Source of the DNA: Apostichopus japonicus
Taxonomy: Eukaryota > Echinodermata > Holothuroidea > Aspidochirotida > Stichopodidae
DNA length: 64,000 nt
Direction: 5' to 3'
NCBI RefSeq assembly: GCF_037975245.1
Contig: NC_092581.1
Span: forward strand, 9,741,303-9,805,302
Both the position numbers and the translations under genes were made by a program. Positions 47,252 to 57,659 of this stretch are shown in pieces; the stretch's first letter is position 1, and every line of letters starts with the position of its first letter. The notes beneath the pieces are model-generated. The model searched no databases. It worked only from the letters and a program-made list of their open reading frames with translations, and had not been told where the DNA came from.

Positions 47252-50200
47252 CTAAGGTATTGCCGCCGATGATTTCGTGTCAATGGGCGTTTGATACGTC
47301 GATGGGGTCGTTGGTGGTTGATACTGAGGTGGGGGCATCCCAGGGCCCTGCTGGCCTGTGGCTGGATATTCTGGAGCCTGGTTTTGCTGTTCATCGTAGG
47401 TGGAGTTCTCCGATCTATACAATTTAAAGTCTGTGTAGAGCGATCGGCAGTAGGATCCCATCAAGAAAAACCCCATCGTCTGAAGGAATTAAAACAAAAG
47501 TTAGTTTTATAAGAGATTAAAATAAACTTTTTATTGGTCTTTAGTTGAGTGGACCATATCAGAACAATAAATGTATTTGACGGAAGAATAAAATGTCCAA
47601 ATTTCACACAACCTATTTCGCGAGTATCTACTATCCTACCATAACCATATCTTCTCCCACCCGGTCCCCTTACCCTCCCACATATAGCATTATTGTTTTG
47701 AACATTATTACTCACTTAGATACTTAGTATAATTAGATAAGTGTGTTGACAAATATGCTATCGATAGGATCAGGTTAAAGCACACTTTGTTAAATACAAC
47801 CTCAAGTTCCACCGCCCTTACCCCCCCCCCCCACGTCCCCTCTCAGCTCTATTGCACCTCTCCCAGTCCCAGATCCAGTTGCTACCATCTCGACAAAATG
47901 ACAAATTTCAGAAAATTGTCATTTGTCGAGATGGTAGCAACTGTGCAACTCGTTGACGTTTGCAAAGTTGCTACCATCTCGACAAATGACAATTTTCTGA
48001 ATTTTGTCATTTTGTCGAGATGGTAGTAAGTGTGCAACTCGTCAATTTGCAGAAAATTGATGCATTGACGAGATCCGTTATCCCGTCAAAACGTCAATTT
48101 TCTGAAATTTGTCACGTTACCATCTCGTCAACTCGTCAATTTGCAGATAATTGTCGTTTTGTCAAGTCGGTAACTCGTCAATGCAATGTCCCTTCTACGC
48201 TTCCGTAGAAACAAGCTAGTCACCATGTATACATATAATGTTGAGAAAACGTTACCGTAACCGTGGCAACGTAAATTCTGACAATGAAAAAAAAACTGTT
48301 CTCATATTTAGGAGAACATAAACCACATGAGGTGGGGAGGGAGCTCGTAAATGTAATCAATACATTAAAACAAGGGCGTAGGAACCGGGGGGCTGGGGGG
48401 CGCCAGCCCCCCCAGTGAAAAATATGGGGGCGGAAGTATCGTTCCGCCCCCCCGCTCCGCAAGTCAGAAAACCCCTTTTTCATTTCCAAATGAGAAAAAA
48501 ATCTCATTTGAAGCACCAAATTGCATCTAAGGCCAGGTGAAAATGCAAAATTCTTTACAAAATGGAGTGGGTGTTGAAGTGTGCTATATTGCACCAAATT
48601 GCATCTGAGGCCACCTGGAAATGCAAAAAAAAATCCAAAGGGGAGGGGGACACCCCCTCCCCTTACACCCCTCCCCCAGGCCGGCAATCAGTCTTCAGCC
48701 CCCCACTCAAAAGTACCTTCCTACGCCACTGCATTAAAATGTTTCACATTTCTTTGTTTCTTGTTCTTCGTTTCTTTGTTCTTGTTTCTCTGTTCTTTTC
48801 CTTTTTTAAAGTTTAATAACGACGCCGTTGTGGTAACTTTTCCTTCTATGCTATACTTTAGTAGATAGGCTAATTATATACTTTGGTTTCCACAATTACG
48901 ATGTTTAGACTTTCGGTGAGAAGCGGAGGAATTTCCTACTGGAGGTTTGTGAGAGGCATGGTTTGAACTAAAAACAATGAGATACAGGAAGGAGAAAATT
49001 TCTTCTTCTTTTTTTAAGTAGATATTTCTACTATTAATATTATGACAATTGCAAACTTTTATAGTCCAAGTACCTTTTTCCTTGTTTTGGTAAAAGTCGA
49101 AATGTGTAGATGTTATATTTTATCATGTTACTTATAAGCCACTGTATTTTCTACTTACTGCAGCGGATCCGGCGTGTGCGCGAACTGCTTTAGATGCAAC
49201 TACGGTTGATGAGATAAAAAACAATCCAATCATTGCAAATTCAACGATGACTTGCTGGAAAAGTAAATAAAAGGAAAAGAGAAAACACAAGGGTTTATGA
49301 GTCTGATGGATTGACAATTCATTCGAATTGATTATGTTTCCTCACTCAGTCACTCAGCCTCAGCCGCCAACTTCATATCAATTCCTTAGCGCCATTGCCT
49401 GTGCGGCACGCGAACTGAGTTCGACCGCCGCAGTTTTAGGCCTATGACTTTACCATATAGAACATTTTCCTACAGCCATAACGTGAAAAGTTTATACCGA
49501 CAAAAACAAATAGTTCAAACGGCACTAAACAGAGAAATGTGTTGTCTCTTCAAGTTCTGTTATTTTCTTAACATTACAGTTCAAATTTCCATCTGACTTG
49601 GGTGATTTAAGATGCAAGGTTAATAAATATCGAACTCAAAATCCTCATTGATTACACACAGTAAATACTGAAGAAAATCACAATTAGATAGCCGTACTTT
49701 GTTCGCGTAACTATCCTCTTGAATATTCATTGTCAAATTTAGTTCAAGCGGTTTTGGAAAGGATTTTTTCTTAACTTTAAATTGATGTTAAATTCATTTT
49801 CGTTGGTCACTATCTTTAATCGGACCAAGTACAGTCCAATCGAATGTCTTCTAAGAAAAATATAAGTTTCGCTTTCTTCGGTGGGCACGTCGTTACGTAA
49901 TATGTGTATCCTGTACTCTGCAATAGGGTACAGCCACGCAATGCACATGTGTTCACCTGCAACGCCACAGCCGAGATTCGCTTTCAAAACGTCATATTTT
50001 ATCGAACTTAATATTATTTTCAAGAAAATGACCGTAGAATTTGCATCATTAAATGTTGAAGCGAGTAAGTACCAATTAATTTATCTAATGCAATCCTTAT
50101 TATATAGAAACACTGTTTAAGACCCCCCTGATGAATGGAATAGTCCAACCAACTTGCCCGCACAGAGCCACAGGATTTTCGGTCAAGGTGATGAGTCATA

Positions 50201-50352
50201 CGCGTTGGTCAGTAAAAGGGGGCTATTTTGAAGGATGTTTAGTGTGCAATTTAGAAAGAAAGGAATTGATATAAATATTTGTTTCTATATGTGTTTATAT
50301 ATATAAACGTACATATATATATATATATTTATATATATATTTGTATGTTATA

Positions 50353-50416
<64 letters not shown>

Positions 50417-52403
50417 GTTATTTATATCAACAATATATATATATAGTTATATATATATATAAATGAAAATCGTAATGAGTTGGAAAATCAAGAACAGTGA
50501 AAAAACTTTCAGCCTCCACCGAGATTCGAACCACGGGCCTTCCGCTTGTCCAGAGGTTCGAAACCGGTAAGGAAGGTCGTAATTCCACTGTAGGCGTTTT
50601 TCACCTGTATCGAACAATACTAGTTCTGTTTTTGGGGACATATTTTGCCTTACTCTAGAGATCAAACATGATGCTAACCAACTCGAATTCCATTGTTGTT
50701 ATATATATAGCTATATGTATGGTTATATATATAAATATAGTTATATATTTAGTTGAATTGAATGATTTCAGGTACAGCTTATTATACTCACTGCAAGAAG
50801 CCATGGAAATGACGTCATCGATTTCCTCCACCCAGTAAAATGTGCCACCATTAGACACAATGCAAAGAGGAAAGAAAGGAAAGCTACAGTGGCGAAAAAC
50901 TTAAAGGCTCCAGGATGATAACCTTCTTCCGTTACCATGACAATAAATGCCGTCAGAGAAACTACCTAAAAGAGGATGATAAATATAATTCCTGTGAAAT
51001 TAAGGCACTTGGCACACCTATAAGATTGATATCAGTAGCACTCATCCATGTTTTCACGTTTTCATAAACTTCAAAAAACAACACGAAGGTTATACACGTC
51101 TGTATGATAAGGATCATTAAGATTTTACTGTGGAACCTCTCCATCTAGAAATATTTTGTGCAGTATTCCTTTACATAGGCAGGGTTGTAGCATGATTATA
51201 AAAACAATGTCAAGCCATATGTCCATATTGACTCCAAGTCCACAGCTAGTATTTCAGTATGGTGCGATACGTAGGCCTATGCCTATTTCAGTATGTCTTA
51301 TTGACAGAATCTAATTCTGCGAGAAATTCGGTAAATCTTGTCGGGGTTTAGTTAGCTAACTTGTTCGGATCTGTACTCGTAAAGGATATTTCAAGCTTGA
51401 TGCTTGAAACTTCAAAATTTTAAAAACAAATCTCAGATTTGAGGAATAACCCTCAATTTCGACTTGTAATGTTTAATAGTGACTGCATAGTCGAAATTTT
51501 TTAAGTTTCTGTACAGGGAACTTCGACATTTTATTTCAATTTTTTTACTATTTTCTCGAAATGTCGATTTTCTTTGTTGATATTTTTTTACCCTGAATGT
51601 TGGAGAGCAAGTCCAAATTTCGAATTTCTAGCTTGATATCAAACTTTCTGCGTTTTATCTATAAACAGTTCCTCAAAATTACTATCAAACTTTCAATTTC
51701 TTATCTAACAAAGTTTGCATTTTTTGATATATCAAACGTTCAAATATCGCTCAGAATCTCGACTTTTCTTGCAAAATTTCGTCTATTTCATGTTTTATCT
51801 TTCGACTTTTTTTCTCTCGAAACTTCGAATGTTTTATCCCAAAATATCTTGACTGCATTCTCTAAGATATACACTGTTTAATATCGAGATTGTGATTTGT
51901 TCCTCGAAATATCTTCTTTTTTGGGGTGAAAGCTTCAATGCATGTATCTCATCATTGCGACCAGTGCTGTAAAGAACAGGGGCGGATCCAGCAATTTATA
52001 GGCCCTAGTGTCGTTGAAGCGACTCTCGTGTGAGTAGCCCTGCCCCCATCCCCTCCCCTCCCTCCCCACCCCCAACCCGGTGCATTCTGAGGTATATTTA
52101 GATTATAATTAAGGTCAGTCATATAGACGAAAGGCGGTGCTAATAACTACTTCTGGATGTTTGTGTGAAGTTGAAAAAGGGTGTAGGTAAACCCCCTGCT
52201 CTGACCCCCACCCCAACCCCGATCGTCTCGTGTGAATATTACATGATACAAAGTTAACGACCGAAACCAAAAAATTTGAACTTTAAAATGGTTCCATTCA
52301 ACCAGAAAACAGACTGTCAACTCACCGTTTGAAATATTGTAAGTCTGCCGCTCCTCGACTTCAAGTACTCTAAAGTAGTCTCACTCGTCACGTTATAAGA
52401 CAT
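47252..52403 (-). CDS. MARVEL-domain tetraspan membrane protein (4 exons, 191 aa)
   Basis: Minus-strand exons in order: 52326-52403, 50792-50965, 49159-49254, 47252-47479, all phase 0 with GT-AG introns. The start is the first ATG after CTACTCC-type pyrimidines, and the protein begins [20 protein letters not shown]. Four membrane segments are visible at about 17-39 ([17 protein letters not shown]), 47-70 ([20 protein letters not shown]), 81-106 ([20 protein letters not shown]) and 113-128. A cytosolic tail follows (137-191), rich in Pro and Gln ([12 protein letters not shown]). Short loops, a charged WR after TM2 and the total length fit the MAL/plasmolipin/CKLF-like MARVEL group, proteins of membrane apposition and vesicle traffic. 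The closest subfamily is unclear. Introns carry a MITE, a hairpin cluster and SINE pieces. Confidence 0.85.
47878..48190. repeat. Cluster of long perfect hairpins (TACCATCTCGACAAA)
   Basis: Two near-perfect palindromes of about 64 bp, 47878-47941 and 47967-48029. Each starts GTTGCTACCATCTCGACAAA, has a 5-10 base AT centre around TTTCAGAAAA, and ends with the reverse complement. A third, more decayed set of the same words (CAATTTGCAGATAATTGTCG, CTCGTCAA) runs to 48190. Lies in intron 3 of the MARVEL gene. Confidence 0.9.
48371..48731 (+). mobile_element. hAT-type MITE (GGCGTAGGAA family), full copy
   Basis: Termini CAAGGGCGTAGGAACC and CCTTCCTACGCCACTG with perfect 8-bp flanks CATTAAAA (48363-48370 and 48732-48739). 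Highly similar to 23175-23544. In intron 3 of the MARVEL gene. Confidence 0.93.
50310..50460. repeat. (TA)n-rich region
   Basis: TA runs with TGTATATA and TTATATA interruptions in intron 2 of the MARVEL gene, adjoining the next SINE fragment. A smaller TATA-rich patch follows at 50700-50750. Confidence 0.92.
50461..50690 (-). mobile_element. SINE copy of the 42.96-43.31 kb family, reversed
   Basis: The reverse complement of the 43-kb unit: tail words GAAAATCGTAATGAGTTGG, B box as GAGATTCGAACCACGG, then CAGAGGTTCGAAACCGG, GAAGGTCGTAATTCCACTG and TTTCACCTGTATCGAAC. The A box part of the tRNA-like segment is deleted. Confidence 0.8.
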
Positions 52404-54739
52404 TTTTCCTACTATAATTCCACACACACAAAACACAACTGATTTTCTTTGATTCTGTACTGCAGTCTTTCAATACAAGTGTCTGTTTGAATGTCTGAGC
52501 AACAATGGTAGTATGGAAGATTGAATTAGCTTGAACTGAAACGGTTCGCTGAATTCTTTCATAGTTTACAAAACTACACCCGTCATCACATGGTTATGAA
52601 CACAGGGCTCATAAAAGGCGCTTACACCCCCAAATCACGAGTATATACTAAATATATCGTCATAACTATTTGTAGTGTGTTGATGTCAGTGTATAGGCAT
52701 TATACGCTATACAATAATTTCCTCATTGTAACTAGTATATTATATAGACACTATTGAACTTTGCCCCTGCACCCTAAAGTGCTTCCATAGTCCACCTGTG
52801 ACAAATAAGTGCTGTTGTTATTTAATTACTGATTATAGTAATTACGTATTGGTTGGTGTCCAAATACGTGCAATTTTCAGTCAGAAATTCTATATACTCT
52901 GAAAACAGTGCCAGGCTTAATTTAATGTGGGAGTATTAATTCAGTGCGTGGTCGTGTGCACAGGGTTTGGAAAGGTTGGTGTGAGGGGTGGGGGGGGGGG
53001 GTTAAAATGTTCCGACTGTTTCAGGTAGGGGGTCTGAAATCCTCTTCAGAGAACTACAAATGTAAATGTCTGAAGCATATTTAGGCTATAAAAAAAATAT
53101 ATAATTAGTTTGACTTTGGGGGGGGGGGGGGGGGGTTCAGCGGGCATGGGAATTCAGTTCTATCCCCCCCCCCATCATAGTTAATGTAGTCCTCATATCC
53201 AATCTGAGATTAATAGCTCAATTCGTAGACGTCTATATGTGAATTTCAAAGATGGAAATGATACCTTGGTAATTGTATTGCTCAGAACAAGTGCGTTGTA
53301 TTAAATATTAGAATACTAAGTCAATATATATGATGGACATGGTTGTATCATTACCTAAAGTCAATGTCGTTATAGGTACCGCACCACAATTAATTGCTCC
53401 CAATGACTTAAACACTAAACTCGGCACTTTCCAAGGCCGATAGAGCATAGATAGAAGTTTTCAAGTGACTTGTCCTACCCACCATATGATAGCTAAGGGC
53501 TTGGGTTATCAATTTTTGATTTGGAAGCAAGAAAAGCTCAAAGTTTATTTAGCGTTAAAAGCATCTTTCCATGCAGAGCTGTATATCTCGAACTAACTGG
53601 GAACGGCTTGAGGTGGCTATGGAAACATTACAAGCACTCCAACTTTTCTTATCTCTCTGCACTATCGCCATGCCACGACTAACGGACTCTACGTTACAAT
53701 GGAACTAGCCCATGTCTATGAAAATCAACCAGTCTCTATCAACAGTATAACCACGAAAAATGAATGTTCCTTTGATCTTTCATTTTGTCCTTTCCCCCTC
53801 CCCACCCCCCCCCCCCCCACCCCCGCATAGTTCCATCTCCTGATCGTTTGTTTCTTTGTTTGTTTCTTCGCCCGCTCACGTGTACGCCCGTTCGTCTATT
53901 CGTCTGTTCGTTTCATTCATTTGTACCTACGTAGCTCCCCTACAGGGAGCTGCTTTGTGTAAGCGTTGGGATTCCCCGTTGTTTATTTCCTTTCACTGCC
54001 TCTTCTTATTTTTGTATTGTTCTTTCTTTCTTTTTTTTTATTGTTTTTTTTTCTTTTTTCTTTTTTATTGTTATGTGACTTAGGTGCGCAGGACGCTGTG
54101 TCCCTTTGCCCGAAGTCAAGTCAGTATTGTTATGTAGTGAAGTTGTTCATTTTCCTCGAGATGGATTATGAACAAAAAAACAGAACTTTCAAAAGAAAAG
54201 AAAAGAGCAGGATCAGTGGGATACTTTCCTAGATCGACTTGAAGATTAGGCCATAGATTAATGGATTAAAGCGGCGGACTATCCGGGATTAAACCTGCTA
54301 AATTTATAATAACCAATTTTGTTTATATCTCGATGACATTTACAGAATTTTTGAAATCTATACATGATAAAAAAAAAATATATTAAAAAAAATAGGAAAC
54401 TGCGAATATTTAAAGTATACCATCTGTGATATATAACATTATAAATATATGGAAATAAAAAAAAAGAAGAACAAACTATAATGTTAAGTCACATGACATG
54501 AAGTAAATTGTCTAGATCTAATTTTAATATATTTCTACATTTTTGGTTTTTAAATTTCTTCATCCCCAAAGTTACACCTAGAGAATCACGTAGCAACATT
54601 TCAAATAAACAATAGCGACATCTCAAGCGCTTGCAATGTGAATGGCAAAAAGGGTATAGTGATGTGCTATCATTCTGGTCATGCGCATTGCTTATCTGTT
54701 ATATTTTAATATATCCTATCACGAGAATAGGCTCCAGGC
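52404..54739. other. Intergenic DNA, no gene recognised
   Basis: Homopolymer G runs at about 52990-53001 and 53118-53135, a C run at 53807-53818 and a T/C-rich stretch at 53998-54072. A lone hAT-like end CAGGGGCGGATCCAGC lies at 51978, inside the last gene's first intron. No exon supported. Confidence 0.4.
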
Positions 54740-55084
54740 CAGTGGCGGAGCGTCCATACAGTCAGGGGGCGGATACCCCCCCCCCCTGACGGACTCAAAT
54801 GAACTGCTGGCGCCCTTTTCAGCTTTTTACCACTTTACTTATTTGCGATTATTGACATTTGTACTGCGCTCTCATCTACCTTTTGACATTTGTCACATTT
54901 TTTGGGTGTAATTTTCTGCCAAATGCTCTAACGGCTATTTATTCTTCGTTTATCTGCAAATTAGCAAGGCCCGGAAAGGGTCATTTCCGGCGATCTAGGG
55001 AGTATCTTTACTCAAAAAAATTTTGTACGCTCCGCGCCAACCTGTGGTGGCGCTCCGCTTAGATAGTGTCGAAAGCGCCCCTAC

Positions 55085-56175
55085 CAGTGGCGGCGGAACC
55101 GGGGGGGCTTGGGGGGGGCTCAGCCCCCCAATGAAAAAGTTGAGGGGCAAATGCATGATAAGCCCCCCAATATTTACCAAGGCTCCGAAACGTGCATCTG
55201 CCCATTTTTCAATGCATACTTGTCGATCTGTCCGATGCACACGTATACTATGTAGGTGTAATAATTTTAGTAATTGCTGGGGGACCCTGGTCCCTCGGCC
55301 CGTCCCCTGGCTATAGACCACATTGTCACCCCAACCGCGTCTTCACGCCCCGTGAAAAGTGGAAGCAGTGAGTGTGAGTATCAGTGAGCGTAACACAACT
55401 TCGTCTTAGGCCAATGACTTGCCTCATTTCAGCCAATTCTCTAACATCCCCTTACTTAGTGGCGGAGCGTCCATATATACAGTCAGGGGGCGGATCCCCC
55501 CCCCCCCCCTCCTGACGGAATCAAATGGACTGCTGGCGCCCTTTTCAGCTTTTCACTACTTTTAACTTATTCGCGATTATTGACTATTTTATTGCGCTCT
55601 CATATGCCTATTGACATTTGTCATATTCTGTTGGTGTAATTTTCCGACAAAATGGCGACGACACCTATTTATTCTCCGTTTATCTGCAAATTAGCAAGGC
55701 CCGGAAAGGGTCATTTCCTGCAATCTAGGGAGTAACTTTACTCAAAAATTTTCTGTACGCTCCGCGCCAATCTATGGTGGCGCTCCGCTTAGATAGTGTC
55801 GAAAGCGCCCCTAAACGGACCATTCTTGCCCCCTGACCAATACCCCTAGCTCCGCCACTGCCCTTACTACACTCAAAAACGCTTTGCGAGTACACTACGA
55901 GTAATAGCTACTCTCTTAAAACACCATCGAATATACAAATTACAATGTTTTTACAGACTTTTACGTGCAATCTGAGAAATTGCAGGCTTGAGACCCATAT
56001 TTTAGGGCTAGGTATTCGCAGCATAAAACACTCGGGAAGTGCCGTTTCCGGCCATCTGGAGGTTTGAAAAACCCAAAAATTTTCTTGTACGCTCCGCGCC
56101 AACTGATGGTGGCGCTCCGCTTAGATAGTCTCCACACATTAGCCCCCCAATAATTTTTCCGTTCCGCCGCGCCTG
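55085..56175 (-). mobile_element. hAT composite: outer element, copy 2
   Basis: Termini CAGTGGCGGCGGAACCGG and CCGTTCCGCCGCGCCTG, reversed relative to 24299-25390 and one base shorter (1091 against 1092). Perfect flanks GCCCCTAC (55077-55084 and 56176-56183), different from the flanks of copy 1. Contains the inner element at 55457-55860 in the same internal place. Confidence 0.94.
55457..55860 (-). mobile_element. hAT element nested in the composite, inner element copy 2
   Basis: TAGTGGCGGAGCGTCC to CCTAGCTCCGCCACTG, flanked by CCCTTACT (55449-55456 and 55861-55868). This is the reverse complement of the AGTAAGGG flanks of copy 1, so the internal insertion is the same event in both composites. 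Confidence 0.94.
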
Positions 56176-56276
56176 GCCCCTACAGACCATTCTCGCCCCC
56201 TCTGACCAATACCCCTAGCTCCGCCACTGCTCCAGGCCTCCATGCAAACTAGAGTCCCGCGCAAAGTAGTAAGCCT

Positions 56277-56564
56277 CTAAATTCTCATACATATTCCCTT
56301 TCTTTTTTTCTTTTCTTTTTTTGCCTTGTCCGTTATGCAGGCCGCATTAATTAGGTTTTGAAAAATTGCCAACGGGCCGTACTTTTGATCCCTGCCATGG
56401 TATTCAAACTCAGTTGTTTTGGATACTCTATAGTTTTCACCCTCATCGTCGTATTGGTGTGCGCACCCTCCAATGGCAGATTGTGGTAATGAGTCTTCGT
56501 GAAGGAGATATTCCCCTACCCTTTGAGAAACTTGTATATGATTAAGGGTACATGTATAGTTCAA
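56277..56564 (-). other. Unrecognised 95-aa reading frame, possible exon
   Basis: The minus strand is open for MNYTCTLNHIQVSQRVGEYL, then mixed, charged, non-repetitive protein (QYDDEGENYRVSKTTEFEYH), ending in a Lys-rich stretch coded by an A-rich tract. The composition looks more protein-like than most frames here, but I recognise no family, and no splice partner or promoter is evident. Confidence 0.22.
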
Positions 56565-57659
56565 AAATGGTGATATTGTGCAACTTTTGAAATGAATTAT
56601 ATTCTAGATTTGTTCCCTTTTTTTCCAGAAATATTTAATTTTTTCTTCCGTTTTTTTTTTTTTTTTTTTTGGGGGGGGGCCTTCTTTTGAAGGGCCGACC
56701 CATAGCTATAGGTAATTAAGATCAAGTTCCACCAGTGAAGGCTACAGTTATATGTCAGGCTTTAAACAATATTAATCATCTATTTTACCTGTTGCATAAA
56801 TTGTCAACAACTGCAATGGAATTGGAAAAGATTTGATCTCGTTTTAGGTTTTCGTCGTTTTATTTTGGACTATACCATTCGATAATAGGTTAGCTTCGAG
56901 TTTAACAATAGTGGAAGATTGGCATAGATTATGGATTTATAATAATATAAAAAATATTAATTCACTGCAGTAAAATAGGTAAGGGGCATGTGAGGCGTCT
57001 TTCTCAAATTATTTTGAACAACGACTGTTGTAGATTCGTAACACAAATTAAAAAAAAACACCCCTACGTAACAGTGGAATATTCCCACCGGCGACCACTG
57101 GGACATGATACGTTTTAACTAATGTTGTGCATTGTAAATGAACACCTATATACGAGTGATTTAAACATAACTGTTTACATGGGTTAAACAACGAATATAA
57201 CACCAGTATAGCGCGCATCCTGACCTTATAGTCCACCGTATCTGCATTACATAACTATAGCAACACACCTGTAGGTACATACGTCATCAAAAGCTCGTGA
57301 AAATTCACGCAGATTTATTATCTGGCAATATTTCCTTCAAGAACGCAGAACAAGTTTGTTATGTATCAAACGTAATTGTATTCGTTTGTATAGGTTATCT
57401 CAGAGCACGAACGATATTTCGCAAGGGAACAAAAATGAGCACATGTTCGTTCGCAACAAGTTTCACTTGCAACTTTTTATCTACTAAATGTATTTCTTCA
57501 TTCGTATATTGTAGTTTGTACATGCAGTGTTGTACAGTTACGCCTTGACATAGTCAGGAAAAATATATAAATACAAAAAAAAGTCCAATAAGTTTGATTT
57601 ATTGATTTATTTCTTTGCTACTCAACGATATGAACGGGAAAATCTGACCAAAAAACACT
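56565..57659 (+). promoter_or_regulatory. Upstream region of the GPCR
   Basis: T/G homopolymers at 56650-56679, otherwise AT-rich. TATATAAATA at 57562-57571, about 90 bp before the ATG at 57660, is the best core-promoter candidate. No other gene recognised. Confidence 0.35.

Larger units (their letters stand above)
54740..56229 (-). mobile_element. hAT element (inner-type family) interrupted by the composite
   Basis: Left end CAGTGGCGGAGCGTCC and right end CCTAGCTCCGCCACTG, with perfect flanks CTCCAGGC (54732-54739 and 56230-56237). It belongs to the same family as 24616-25016, reversed. The composite at 55085-56175 sits in its body, 63 bp (pre-insertion) from its terminus beyond the stem-loop module. 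Without that insert it is about 390 bp. Confidence 0.93.

Noticed and set aside
48220-48868. Frames of 84-155 aa through the MITE at 48.4-48.7 kb
   Set aside because: The frames come from the MITE sequence and its G/C runs, and equivalents occur in the 23.2-kb copy on non-homologous flanks.
50962-51144. 60-aa minus-strand frame as an extra MARVEL gene exon
   Set aside because: It overlaps the acceptor side of exon 2, and the gene is complete and in phase 0 without it, with four membrane segments accounted for.
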